Below, in pieces: positions 1-7,521 of a DNA stretch of 28,584 nt (position 1 is the first letter of the stretch; every line of letters begins with the position of its first letter). The translations under genes and the position numbers were made by a program. The notes beneath the pieces are model-generated. The model was given only the letters and a program-made list of their open reading frames with translations. It was not told the DNA's origin and made no database searches. This DNA is from Candidatus Moranbacteria bacterium RIFCSPLOWO2_12_FULL_48_12 (GTDB lineage Bacteria > Patescibacteriota > Minisyncoccia > Moranbacterales > UBA1568): positions 1 through 28,584 of the forward strand of contig MFSB01000027.1 in the NCBI GenBank assembly GCA_001784735.1, written 5' to 3'.

Positions 1-409
1 GATCTGGATCCATCGCAACGGCCCCAGCCGTGCCTATGGAAAGTCGCGTATGCAAGATCATCCCCTCTTCGGGAGTACCGGCGAACCGGCCTTCATTCCG
101 ATTTCTATGTCGAGCGAAGCCTACCTCTGTGTCGGGCAAGACAGCAACGAATCCAGTTTTTATTCGAGCAATCACGGCGCCGGCCGTGCAGCCGAAGTGA
201 CGGACAGCATTGTGCCGAAAAACAAAGCCGAGCTGGATAAGAAACTCCAAACCAAAGGCGTGAAGCTTTACAATGGCCGCTCATCGCGCGTCATCGAGCA
301 GGACTCCTCCCATTACAAACGCGCGGAAGAAGTGATCGAAAACGTTGTCGCAAACAACATCGGTAAAGTCGTAGCCAAGATGCAGCCGGTATCGGTGATT
401 ATGTACTAA
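1..409 (+). CDS. rtcB: RNA-splicing ligase RtcB, C-terminal fragment
   Basis: RtcB joins RNA 3'-phosphate or 2',3'-cyclic phosphate ends to 5'-OH ends using GTP and Mn2+, in tRNA splicing and RNA repair. The frame is open from base 2, so the gene is cut by the window edge and about 135 C-terminal residues remain. Visible motifs are HRNGPSRAYG near the edge (family: RKGATRA), then TGEPAFIPISMSSEAYL, then NHGAGR. The His of HGAGR lies 77 residues from the C terminus, the same spacing as the guanylylated His404 in the 481-aa archaeal enzyme, so it is probably the GMP acceptor. The Ser-Arg that commonly follows HGAGR is replaced by AAEVTDS, so this may be a divergent subfamily. The fragment ends with the typical MQPVSVIMY-like tail. 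The gene is followed by a hairpin terminator and converges on a Nudix gene. Family identity is secure; the variation is a sequence observation. Confidence 0.93.
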   Translation, partial: IWIHRNGPSRAYGKSRMQDHPLFGSTGEPAFIPISMSSEAYLCVGQDSNESSFYSSNHGAGRAAEVTDSIVPKNKAELDKKLQTKGVKLYNGRSSRVIEQDSSHYKRAEEVIENVVANNIGKVVAKMQPVSVIMY

Positions 410-423
410 ACCAATCAACAGAA

Positions 424-450
424 AAATCACAGCAATCGCTGTGGTTTTTT
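424..450. terminator. Bidirectional rho-independent terminator between rtcB and nudix
   Basis: The core stem CACAGC (428-433) pairs with GCTGTG (438-443) around an AATC loop. Flanking A and T runs extend the pairing to about 10 bp. T6 follows on the plus strand and T5 on the minus strand, so it can end both convergent transcripts (rtcB and the Nudix gene ending at 469). Confidence 0.85.
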
Positions 451-468
451 GTAAGATGTTTTTTAAAC

Positions 469-885
469 TTAATCAAACGGACTAAATCCTGCTTTCAACT
501 GATTGACTATTGGCAAGAAAAGAGGCTGAGGTAATTTATCCCATTCAAACCAATCCCACTCTTCGCATTTCTCCGGTTCCATTATTTTGACTTCGCCTGA
601 AGCATAGTCTGCGACCATACAAATTGTGATGTAATGTTTTTGCTCGTTTTTGAATATGTCATTGGTGGCTGTTCCAAAGCGTAGATTTTTGATTTCAATC
701 CCAACTTCTTCCATAACTTCACGATAAGAACACTCTTCCCAAGATTCACCATATTCCAAATGCCCGCCAGGATACGCCCATGTATTTTCTCCATGCGTAT
801 TTTTTCTCTTACCCAAAAGGATCTTTCCATTTTTTAGGATAGCCACCCCTATGCCGACTCCCGGCCTATTTTTTTGATCTTTCAT
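469..885 (-). CDS. Nudix hydrolase, NUDT15-like
   Basis: Small Nudix pyrophosphatase, probably a nucleotide-pool sanitising enzyme that hydrolyses a (d)NTP or modified nucleotide to the monophosphate; the exact substrate cannot be read from sequence. The 138-aa length is normal for the family. A complete Nudix box spans residues 41-63: G41-x5-E47-x7-R55-E56, E59-E60, G62. The N-terminal strand RPGVGIGVAILKNGKILLGKR and the WAYPGGHLE context resemble the NUDT15/MTH2 group. The ATG at 885 has no Shine-Dalgarno, only an A-rich leader. It lies 18 bases downstream of another Nudix gene on the same strand and is the last gene of a three-gene unit with the MazG-like gene. It ends before a bidirectional terminator. 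Family call is firm; the NUDT15 resemblance is by motif and layout only. Confidence 0.9.
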   Translation of the reverse strand: MKDQKNRPGVGIGVAILKNGKILLGKRKNTHGENTWAYPGGHLEYGESWEECSYREVMEEVGIEIKNLRFGTATNDIFKNEQKHYITICMVADYASGEVKIMEPEKCEEWDWFEWDKLPQPLFLPIVNQLKAGFSPFD

Positions 886-903
886 ATTTTTTAGATTGAT
901 GTG

Positions 904-1341
904 CTATACAAGATGATCCTCGCACATGGCAATCATCACTTTCGTTGGAGGAGATAAGTCATCTTGTTTCTTTACTTCCTTAAGCGTAAAATATTCAAAT
1001 CGTTGTCCCTCATACAATTCAGCCTCATTCAGATCCGCATCCGTCTGCGCGAGAAATACAAAAAATCTACAGCGCTTTTTTCGTTCGACACCGTTTTCCA
1101 TGAAAGTATGAGTAATGGGCCGACTTCCCAGTTCTTTGATATCGTACAGCTTAATATTCGTTTCTTCGCCGATTTCTCTCTCAAGAGCCTGAAGAGGCGT
1201 TTCATCATGTTCGATGCCGCCGCCAAGAAGCCCCCACATGTTCGGATAGAGGATGGTCGGCTTATTATCCCTCAGACAAAACAGGTATTTACCGAGCTTC
1301 CTATTTTTGACGAATACCTTCACTCCATCTTTGATTACCAT
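904..1341 (-). CDS. Nudix hydrolase (second of pair)
   Basis: A second Nudix protein of 145 aa, not a close copy of its neighbour. Its Nudix box is at residues 41-63: G41-x5-E47-x7-R55-E56-x2-E59-E60. The glycine near the end of the box is Asn62 (EETNI instead of EExGI); this Gly is structural rather than metal-binding, so activity is likely kept. The GLLGGGIEHDETPLQALERE context suggests an ADP-ribose or (deoxy)nucleoside-triphosphate hydrolase, but the substrate is unknown. It begins 19 bases after the stop of the MazG-like gene and ends 18 bases before the next Nudix start, consistent with co-transcription. The upstream sequence is A/T-rich without a Shine-Dalgarno. The family is certain; specificity is not. 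Confidence 0.88.
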   Translation of the reverse strand: MVIKDGVKVFVKNRKLGKYLFCLRDNKPTILYPNMWGLLGGGIEHDETPLQALEREIGEETNIKLYDIKELGSRPITHTFMENGVERKKRCRFFVFLAQTDADLNEAELYEGQRFEYFTLKEVKKQDDLSPPTKVMIAMCEDHLV

Positions 1342-1360
1342 AAAAAATAGAAAAAATAAT

Positions 1361-1666
1361 CTATGCGTCTTTTGTTCGAATATTCACCCCGTTTATTTTT
1401 TTGTACTTGCGTTTCTTGTTTTTCTCGACTTTTTTCAGAATCTCATCCTCAAGATCGATGTTCAATATCGCAGCCAGTCCCAAAAGATATATTACTACAT
1501 CTGCTAGTTCTTCATCCAAATCAGGTAGCTTTTTATGATAGGCGGTAAATGCTTCAGCCAGCTCCCCGTACGTCAAGCAAAACTCCAAGTGAATATCAGT
1601 CGTGTTGAATCCCTTGGCGACTTTATTATCGTATATATCTTTCTGGAGTTTTTTCAGGTCGATCAT
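1361..1666 (-). CDS. MazG-like nucleotide pyrophosphohydrolase
   Basis: All-alpha NTP pyrophosphatase of the MazG/dUTPase-like superfamily, which cleaves non-canonical or excess (d)NTPs to monophosphates with Mg2+. The metal-binding pattern is present: E35-L-A-E38 in the first helix pair and E53-L-A-D56 in the second (the ExxE...ExxD signature), followed by IYLLGLAAILNIDLEDEI and a basic tail KKRKYKK. With the ATG at 1666 the protein is 101 aa, typical for single-domain members. Upstream in-frame starts exist (ATG at 1711 and 1705, TTG at 1720), but they overlap a TATAAT at 1715-1710 that looks like the -10 box, and MIDLKKLQKDI matches the usual family start, so 1666 is preferred. It leads the unit with two Nudix genes, together a nucleotide-hygiene operon. 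Confidence 0.82.
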   Translation of the reverse strand: MIDLKKLQKDIYDNKVAKGFNTTDIHLEFCLTYGELAEAFTAYHKKLPDLDEELADVVIYLLGLAAILNIDLEDEILKKVEKNKKRKYKKINGVNIRTKDA

Positions 1667-1705
1667 AAATTTGAAAAAATCACTTGGGATAAATAACTCG
1701 AACAT

Positions 1706-1734
1706 TTGCATTATACCCAAAAAGCGCTTAAAAT
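1706..1734 (+). promoter_or_regulatory. Promoter for kinase-flippase pair
   Basis: TTGCAT at 1706-1711 and TAAAAT at 1729-1734 are separated by 17 bases. The expected start site near 1741 leaves only about 9 bases before the ATG at 1750, with no Shine-Dalgarno in the leader. It overlaps the divergent -10 box of the MazG-like gene. Confidence 0.5.
1710..1715 (-). promoter_or_regulatory. -10 box of the MazG-Nudix-Nudix unit
   Basis: A perfect TATAAT reads on the minus strand at 1715-1710, about 44 bases before the preferred ATG at 1666. The -35 position reads TAGCAT, which is poor. It overlaps the divergent kinase promoter, so the two units may compete. Confidence 0.45.
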
Positions 1735-1749
1735 GCTAGAATTACCCAT

Positions 1750-2367
1750 ATGAAATTCATCGCTTTTTCCGGGGTAGACGGTTCTGGAAAATCCACCCAA
1801 TTAGCTCTCCTCAAAGAAAAACTAGAACGCGAAAATTGGAATGTCGCGTATTTCCACGCAGTGGAATTCTCTCTCGCCAACCGGATCGCCCGCTTTTTCA
1901 AGGGTCAGAAAAGCTTTCAGCCAGGTACAGAAAAGGCTTCTGTCAAGGCCTCATGGTTCTCTCTCCATATGCGCCTCAAGTTCCTCTTTATCGATATGAT
2001 CCGTTTTTGGTTTTTCCACAATAAACTCCGCAGGGAAAACTGCGCCTACCTTCTTTCTGACCGCTATTTTTATGATTCTCTCATCAATATCGAGTACTTG
2101 GCGCAAAAAATCTCTTTTCTAAAGCCAATCATTGATTTGGGAGTGAAAATTTTGGCGAAGTGGATGCCCAAGGCGGATATCGCTTTCTTTTTTGATATCA
2201 CTTCGGAAAACATACTCTCCCGCGAGCGGGTGCCGGAACAGGGTATCGAATACCTCCGAGCGAAACAAACGCTTTTTAAGCAGAAAATTCTAAAGTGGAA
2301 TATGATTGTTATCGATGCCGATCGGGATACAGACACAATCTTTCAAAATATTTTGAAAAGGATATGA
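1750..2367 (+). CDS. Thymidylate-kinase-like P-loop kinase
   Basis: A 205-aa P-loop kinase of the thymidylate kinase superfamily. Walker A is G8-VDGSGK-S15-T16, followed by Q17 as in TMKs. A DRYFYDSLI motif matches the DRY/DRx segment, and a lid-like segment ERVPEQGIEYLRAKQ lies near residues 170-185. The canonical TMK motif REPGGT is absent, and the phosphate-acceptor region is replaced by a hydrophobic stretch (RLKFLFIDMIRFWFF). A housekeeping dTMP kinase role is therefore doubtful; a kinase acting on another small molecule or lipid-linked intermediate is possible. Its TGA stop overlaps the flippase ATG (ATGA), so the two are translationally coupled, which points to surface glycan work. Superfamily assignment is secure, substrate unknown. 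Confidence 0.75.
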   Translation: MKFIAFSGVDGSGKSTQLALLKEKLERENWNVAYFHAVEFSLANRIARFFKGQKSFQPGTEKASVKASWFSLHMRLKFLFIDMIRFWFFHNKLRRENCAYLLSDRYFYDSLINIEYLAQKISFLKPIIDLGVKILAKWMPKADIAFFFDITSENILSRERVPEQGIEYLRAKQTLFKQKILKWNMIVIDADRDTDTIFQNILKRI

Positions 2368-3833
2368 AAAAATTCTCCTCTGCGCTGGTGTGGCTCACTG
2401 TTTCCGAAGTGGTATTCAATATCGCTGCATATGTCGTACATTCGGTCGCCGGTCGTATCTTGGGGCCTGCTGACTATGGTCGTTACGGACTCGTCGTAAC
2501 GCTCACGACGATGGTGGTCGTTCTTATCGGCAATGGTATCCCGACTGCCATGTCCAAGTACGTGAGCGGCGTCCTCGAAAAGAACCCCGGAGATATCCGT
2601 TCCATCAAAAAGAAAACTGCGCTGCTCCAGATATATATCATCGGTGGCATCACGATTCTCTTCTTTCTCTTTGCGCCAGTCATCGCGTGGGCGCTGCGTG
2701 ATCCATCGCTCACCCCGCTTTTTCGTATTTCATCGCTCATTATACCGGCTTTCGCTGCGGCGTCCTTTTATCACTACTATCTCATCGGTCTCCATCTCTT
2801 CAAGCTCCAAGCTATAGTCAAAATCATTCGCTCCTTTGCACGCATCGGATTTATCGCTCTCGCTGCGGTATTTTTTGGTCTCAATGGAGCGATCGGTGGC
2901 TATATCCTCGCTCCGCTTTTCACTTTTGGCGCAGCGCTCCTCATCGACGAATTCTATGTCAAACGCAAGCTCGGTTACGGAACAGAAAATAAAAAAGATG
3001 ATTTTGATTTCCCGGCCAAAACTATTCTTGTTTACGCCGGACCACTGACGCTTTTCCTTGTTTTTTACGAGCTCCTCCTGACTATCGATCTGTACTTCGT
3101 CAAAGCACTCCTCCAAGACGATCATCTTACCGGCCTCTACAATGCCGCTATCACTGTCGGGCGTATCCCCTATTATCTTTTTGCAGCGCTCGCCATGATT
3201 CTTCTTCCAGCTATTTCCAAAACAACTGCTGAACGCAACACGCTGGAAACCGGTTCCCTCGTCAGCAAATCTCTCCGCCTCATGGCCCTCCTTCTTTTCC
3301 CGATAATCACCCTTCTCATCGCATACGCTGCACAGATTCTCCATTTCTTCTATGGCACACGTTACGTCGGAGCAGAAGCTACGATGAGCATTTTCTCGCT
3401 CGGCGTCGGATTCCTGACGGTATTTTATGTGCTGGCTTTCGCATTGAATGGCGCCGGTCTCGTCCGTATCCCGATGAAACTTTCATTTTTCGGATTTATT
3501 TGTATGGCGGTACTCACCTTTTTCCTCATCCCGCCATTCGGGATAGTCGGCGCAGCGCTTGCCGCTACCATTACTGCTTTTGCTCTCATGATCAGCATCC
3601 TTATCTATACGAAAATTCACTTCGCCGTCCATCTGCCGTTCAAAACCGTCTTCTTTTCCTTATTCAGCGCGCTCGTTATAGCCTTTCTTTCACGTTTCTT
3701 ACCGCATGGCATCTATAGTTTTTTCTTCTCCGGAGCTATTTTGTTCTTCCTCTACTTTGTCTTTCTCAAGTTCTTCGGCGAGCTGAAAGATGAAGACCTC
3801 GCCCCCTTCACACAGCTTTTCAAAAAAACTTGA
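2364..3833 (+). CDS. Wzx-type polysaccharide flippase (MOP superfamily)
   Basis: A 489-aa multi-pass membrane protein of the polysaccharide transporter (PST/RfbX) branch of the MOP exporter superfamily. It would flip lipid-linked oligosaccharides across the cytoplasmic membrane. About 12-14 hydrophobic helices cover the length. The first segment, SEVVFNIAAYVVHSVAGRILGP followed by ADYGRYGLV, is the classic RfbX N terminus (R-x-LGPxxYGxY), and C-terminal helix pairs such as FGIVGAALAATITAFAL also fit. The start is taken at 2364 (MKKFSSALVW), overlapping the kinase stop by ATGA and preceded by AAAAGG, one of the few Shine-Dalgarno-like signals in the window. A longer in-frame ATG at 2295 lies inside the kinase and is rejected. 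It converges on the GT-C operon ending at 3997. Substrate is unknown. Confidence 0.9.
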   Translation: MKKFSSALVWLTVSEVVFNIAAYVVHSVAGRILGPADYGRYGLVVTLTTMVVVLIGNGIPTAMSKYVSGVLEKNPGDIRSIKKKTALLQIYIIGGITILFFLFAPVIAWALRDPSLTPLFRISSLIIPAFAAASFYHYYLIGLHLFKLQAIVKIIRSFARIGFIALAAVFFGLNGAIGGYILAPLFTFGAALLIDEFYVKRKLGYGTENKKDDFDFPAKTILVYAGPLTLFLVFYELLLTIDLYFVKALLQDDHLTGLYNAAITVGRIPYYLFAALAMILLPAISKTTAERNTLETGSLVSKSLRLMALLLFPIITLLIAYAAQILHFFYGTRYVGAEATMSIFSLGVGFLTVFYVLAFALNGAGLVRIPMKLSFFGFICMAVLTFFLIPPFGIVGAALAATITAFALMISILIYTKIHFAVHLPFKTVFFSLFSALVIAFLSRFLPHGIYSFFFSGAILFFLYFVFLKFFGELKDEDLAPFTQLFKKT

Positions 3834-3849
3834 ACTTTTTTTGTTATTC

Positions 3850-3891
3850 AAAAAATATACCTATTTACCGCGGTCGCGGTAAATAGGTATA
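3850..3891 (-). terminator. Perfect long hairpin, terminator of the minus-strand GT-C pair
   Basis: A perfect inverted repeat with 17-base arms lies at 3856-3872 and 3875-3891, with only GT between them; the arm core is CCTATTTACCGCG. On the minus strand the stem is followed by T6, so it can terminate transcripts leaving the gene that ends at 3997. On the plus strand the tail is poor, so it is a weaker terminator for the flippase gene. Confidence 0.65.
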
Positions 3892-3996
3892 AATAGTTTT
3901 CACTTGCGAGCTAGCCTCGCAGAGACGCAAGTCTAGACGGGCAAGCCCCCGCCACTGCCTCTCCCACCAAGGCAGGATCTGTAAGGCATTCATATG
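3892..3996. other. GC-rich structured intergenic segment
   Basis: About 105 bases without a gene but with serial inverted repeats: ACTTGCG (3902-3908) with CGCAAGT (3926-3932); nested TGCGAG (3905-3910) with CTCGCA (3916-3921); AGAC-GCAA-GTCT (3923-3934, a GNRA-type loop); GGGC-aa-GCCC; and TGCCT with AGGCA around 3956-3975. Alternative folds exclude each other. It could be a 3' UTR structure, a small RNA or a degenerate dispersed repeat. It does not fold as a tRNA. Confidence 0.4.
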
Positions 3997-5523
3997 TTAA
4001 CGGCCCCAGGTAAAAACATCGATCGAACCGCGCACCTGGTCGTTGCTGACACGCGTCAGATTCTTGTTTAAAAAATCTTTCACCCCTTTGCCGACGTAAT
4101 CGTAATCATTATCCGAGAGGATCACCCAGCCGGTCCGATACTCCAGCATCAATTTTTCCAAGGCTTCCTGCGAAAGACGCGCCCGAGAAATCTCATCTCC
4201 CAGGTCATAGACAGGCACTTGGGCAGCGCTAAAGTAGTAATTGCGGACATTGCGGGTCACCAAGACATCCGTCGCCAGATGGTTTTTCTTGAAATAGGCG
4301 AAAACTTTCCGGTAGTTCGGATTGCTGCCGGAGGAAGTCTCGTGATATGTATTGTTCTCTTCGCCGAAATAGCCCCAATTCGGCACCAGTATAAGCATGA
4401 TTCCCAGAACCAAGAGCGACTGTACGCCAACCTTCAAGCTCCATTTCTCCCGAATGAGCCTCCAGAGGCTGAAAACGCCAGCGGAAACCAGTATCATGGC
4501 GAAGGACTCCGCGAAGAAAATATACTGTGCCCCGACATTGCGCCGCCACATCCATATCGCCATCGAGAGCGGCACAAGAAGCGAGAGTGAGAGCCACAGG
4601 GATTCTTTGGGTAGGCCTTCGCGCTTGACGATCCACCAACCGCCCAAAACCATAAGAAAAATAGCCAAAAGCGGATGATAATAATCCTTCAAAACATACT
4701 TGATATAGCCGTAATGATCATCGAAGAAAATAAGCCCGGCGGCAAAAGAGCGGAAAAATTTCGGAAAGAAAATAGCTGTGGCTATCACGCCTATGAGTCC
4801 GAGAGCGAACATAACGGAATATTTGCTTTGCCATTTCCCATTCCGGCGATATTCTTGGAACGCTCTCACTATCAGGTAGGCGGCCACGGAAAAAATGAGC
4901 ATCCCGGTCAATTGATGCGTCAGCAGAGAGAGAATGAAAAACGCGCCGGCTGCCACTGCGAAATGTATGTTGATGCCGAATTTCTCCCAGATATTCTTTA
5001 CCCATAATACGCGTCCGCTATAGACTCTTTCAAGAGCCAAGAATGTGAACGTAGCCGTCGCAAGATAGAGCGGAAAAAACATGGCGTACATCCGGAGCGT
5101 CCGATCGATAATGATCCCGCTTACTGAGAGCGCGAAAAGAAGCGCGGCCAGGAGCCCGATTTCTCGACGCTTTGTCAGAACAATAGCTGCCCAAAAAATC
5201 ACTCCGATGGAAATGACGCCCCAGAGCACGCTGACACTTCTTGCCACCGTTTCAGTCGGCGGCAAGAAACGGAAAATTTGGGCAACCTGCCATTTATAGA
5301 CAGCCGCCCGCTCATCGCGCGGCACATTGATATTTACTTCGGATGGACGGCCGAAATTGAAATCCCAAGCGCGCCACTCCCCTGTCTGCGCATACCCATA
5401 CGCTGAATTCATATCCAAAAACTCATCAGCTACGAAAGAATTGTTATCCAGCCCGGAAAAGCGCAGTCCCGTTCCCAAGATGACGATAGCCGCCAGCGCC
5501 GACAACGTGTGTTTCCAATTCAT
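3997..5523 (-). CDS. GT-C glycosyltransferase, GT39/ArnT-like membrane protein
   Basis: A 508-aa polytopic membrane protein with the GT-C layout: an N-terminal helix, an extracytoplasmic loop with acidic pair D33-E34 (FVADEFLD), roughly 10-12 further helices, and a soluble C-terminal part from about residue 390 (YFKKNHLATDVLVTRNVRNYY...). Family members (PMT/ArnT/RgtA-like) transfer a sugar from a polyprenyl-phosphate donor on the outer membrane face, with the acidic pair taking part in catalysis. An RTLRMYAM segment follows the fourth helix region, as in related bacterial proteins. The ATG at 5523 lies 11 bases after the stop of the 600-aa GT-C gene, so the two form an operon that ends at the 3850-3891 hairpin. 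Acceptor and sugar are not predictable. Confidence 0.82.
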   Translation of the reverse strand: MNWKHTLSALAAIVILGTGLRFSGLDNNSFVADEFLDMNSAYGYAQTGEWRAWDFNFGRPSEVNINVPRDERAAVYKWQVAQIFRFLPPTETVARSVSVLWGVISIGVIFWAAIVLTKRREIGLLAALLFALSVSGIIIDRTLRMYAMFFPLYLATATFTFLALERVYSGRVLWVKNIWEKFGINIHFAVAAGAFFILSLLTHQLTGMLIFSVAAYLIVRAFQEYRRNGKWQSKYSVMFALGLIGVIATAIFFPKFFRSFAAGLIFFDDHYGYIKYVLKDYYHPLLAIFLMVLGGWWIVKREGLPKESLWLSLSLLVPLSMAIWMWRRNVGAQYIFFAESFAMILVSAGVFSLWRLIREKWSLKVGVQSLLVLGIMLILVPNWGYFGEENNTYHETSSGSNPNYRKVFAYFKKNHLATDVLVTRNVRNYYFSAAQVPVYDLGDEISRARLSQEALEKLMLEYRTGWVILSDNDYDYVGKGVKDFLNKNLTRVSNDQVRGSIDVFTWGR

Positions 5524-5534
5524 AGGTGTACGTA

Positions 5535-7337
5535 TTAATTATCTTGTGCTTTTTCTTCCAATTGATCCAAGGAAGTTTCTTCTTCCTCTTTGCTCACCGT
5601 GGCATTGCGTTCGAAAAACTCTCTCCACGTGTAGCGCGGCGGCGCTTTCGAATCACTGCCTTTCGGCTTGGAAAAATCCTGCCGCTCGCCGATGATCGCT
5701 TCTGGTTTCGGGATGAGCTCGATCGCGACCAACGTGCCGAAAGGAGTGGTTTCACCGACAGTATAATTCACGCGATACTTCTTCAGCGCATCCTCGAGAT
5801 CGGACTGGGCTCGCAAAATGAGATAATACACGCCCTGCCGATAGATACCGTCAAAGCCCAAAACAGCATTCTCTATACCACGCCTCTCTATCAGGTACTT
5901 GAGCGCGCGCCGGTGCTGGGGCTCACTGAACATATACACCGGATAGCCCGTGTCTCTGTGACGCCTCTCAAAAAAATCAACAATGATATTTTGTTGCTTG
6001 AGCGTGACGCGGATATGTTCTTTGAGAATCCGATCCGGTGCGCTATCTACCGCCTCTGTATCGGCACGCGACAATTCCTCAAAGCGCGCTTTGAGGAAAT
6101 ACAGATTGGAAACAGCCAATAGCAAAATAATACCGAAAATGATCTGCCGGCCGATTTTTCGTTCGCCAAAAAAGTTTTTCAACGCCTTGAGCAAAAGTCC
6201 GAGCAGGATAAAGAAAAGCGATCCGGAAAGCAGAAAAAATCTCGGGGCAATGTCATACGCAAGCGGAAGAAAGAGCCCGAAAGTCACGGCAAACCAGATG
6301 CCGCAGAGCAAGAGAAAATCCGACGGTCGGCGTTCTTTTTCCCTCCACCAGAACCATACGAGCGACAAAAGCCCTGCGCCGAAAATAAGCACCGCCGCCA
6401 CGCCATACCATTTGCCCTTGTCGCACCGGCTATCGCACGCCCAGCCTACTCGTTCGTTTTTCCCAGGGATGACAATCGCAGGAAATGTCCCACCCTCGAA
6501 ACCGGTCGTGACCACCATGCCATACAGAGCATGTTCGGATACATTTCTGATCGCTTTCTCTATAAGAGTGTGATCGCTTTTACTAGATTTTTTCGTTATC
6601 GCCTGGAGAAACTCTTCTGTATTTGCGAAACCGGCTTCTTTTTCATTGAGAGCCATCGGCAGATACAGAACGAAAGCAACCGCTAGCGCTCCGAGCCAAA
6701 TTTTCCAAGAGAATTTCGGCCGGCGGATGATAAGAAACGCGGCCAGAACAATCGGCAACGCGAGAAAGGCAAGAAAGTGAAAATGGGTCGCAAAAATAAG
6801 CGCGAAAACCGACACCAGAAACCACAGGCCTCTTTTCGTCTCATTATGATCGACAGCGCGCAGTAGCGCATAAAAACCAAGCAAAACAAAAAACGGCAAC
6901 ACATTCGGATTCCATGCGAAGCGTCCGTACATCACGAAATATTCAGACACTGCGAACAAAAGCGTCAGCCCCAAAGCTAATTTTTCCGAAAAGTACCGCC
7001 TCAAGAAGAGATAAAAAAGAGGGATCGCGAGAATGGAAAATACTGCTACGAACCCAGCCATACCCGCAGGCAACCTGCCAAACACGAGCGCGCTTACGTA
7101 TTCCAGATAATAAAAACCCGGCGCCAGACGCAGAAACGTCCCGCCCGCCTTGGGCCCGAGCAGCGGCAGATCCGTCGCACTGCCATCAAGAGCCGTATCG
7201 ATGACACGGACATCGCGCGCCTGATCCAACTCAAAATGCAACCAATCAGAAAAATGGTATGTCCGCAAAAAAAACCCGAACCCAATAATGGCTATGAGAC
7301 CGAAGACCGCCAGTTGTTTTGAAGAAAAATTTGGCAT
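5535..7337 (-). CDS. GT-C glycosyltransferase, RgtA/ArnT-like membrane protein
   Basis: A 600-aa integral membrane glycosyltransferase. After the first helix comes the acidic loop F35-E36-L-D38-Q-A-R-D, typical of the RgtA/B/C/D-like group (PF13231 type), then DLPLLGPKAGG and RLAPGFYYLEY, which are recurrent in this group. About ten helices reach residue 400, and a soluble extracytoplasmic tail of about 200 residues follows. That tail has an IERRGIENAVLGFDGIYRQGVYYLI segment and ends in a charged, Glu-rich stretch (SKEEEETSLDQLEEKAQ). It would use a polyprenyl-phosphate sugar. It starts at the ATG at 7337, just after a G-rich run (GGGGGAGGG) too close to serve as a normal Shine-Dalgarno. It is the first gene of the operon and diverges from the 756-aa GT-C gene across a repeat-bearing gap. 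Confidence 0.83.
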   Translation of the reverse strand: MPNFSSKQLAVFGLIAIIGFGFFLRTYHFSDWLHFELDQARDVRVIDTALDGSATDLPLLGPKAGGTFLRLAPGFYYLEYVSALVFGRLPAGMAGFVAVFSILAIPLFYLFLRRYFSEKLALGLTLLFAVSEYFVMYGRFAWNPNVLPFFVLLGFYALLRAVDHNETKRGLWFLVSVFALIFATHFHFLAFLALPIVLAAFLIIRRPKFSWKIWLGALAVAFVLYLPMALNEKEAGFANTEEFLQAITKKSSKSDHTLIEKAIRNVSEHALYGMVVTTGFEGGTFPAIVIPGKNERVGWACDSRCDKGKWYGVAAVLIFGAGLLSLVWFWWREKERRPSDFLLLCGIWFAVTFGLFLPLAYDIAPRFFLLSGSLFFILLGLLLKALKNFFGERKIGRQIIFGIILLLAVSNLYFLKARFEELSRADTEAVDSAPDRILKEHIRVTLKQQNIIVDFFERRHRDTGYPVYMFSEPQHRRALKYLIERRGIENAVLGFDGIYRQGVYYLILRAQSDLEDALKKYRVNYTVGETTPFGTLVAIELIPKPEAIIGERQDFSKPKGSDSKAPPRYTWREFFERNATVSKEEEETSLDQLEEKAQDN

Positions 7338-7364
7338 CCCTCCCCCATTAGAAATTTATATGAT

Positions 7365-7436
7365 ATTTCACACGGTGCTCACCCCGTGAAATACAGCCAG
7401 GCTGGTGCGGAGCAATTTCACGGGGTAAACTTTCTT
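7365..7436. repeat. Dispersed structured repeat, copy A (GTGAAAT/ATTTCAC family)
   Basis: The outer arms ACCCCGTGAAAT (7381-7392) and ATTTCACGGGGT (7415-7426) are perfect 12-base inverted repeats enclosing CAGCC-a-GGCTG. An extra ATTTCAC at 7365-7371 could pair instead with the left arm, giving two exclusive folds. The element ends in GTAAACTTTC, as do copies B and C. It occupies the 184-base divergent gap 7338-7521 between two GT-C genes, so it may also carry control sites; no convincing -35/-10 pair was found there. Confidence 0.75.
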
Positions 7437-7521
7437 TTTTCTTTGATTTACGCTAGGATACAAGGGAACTTTCCTTTATCTTAAACCATTTTAAGGCTCG
7501 AAGCAAACCGCGCATACCGCT

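Noticed and set aside
2295..2363. Longer start for the Wzx flippase
   Set aside because: It lies within the kinase gene; the ATGA overlap at 2364 and the normal family N terminus support the shorter start.
1750..2367. Naming the kinase tmk
   Set aside because: REPGGT and other dTMP-binding motifs are missing and the gene is coupled to a flippase, so the housekeeping name is not justified.
3892..3996. Possible tRNA or other known structured RNA
   Set aside because: No T-loop consensus, no proper acceptor stem and no cloverleaf spacing; only local hairpins.
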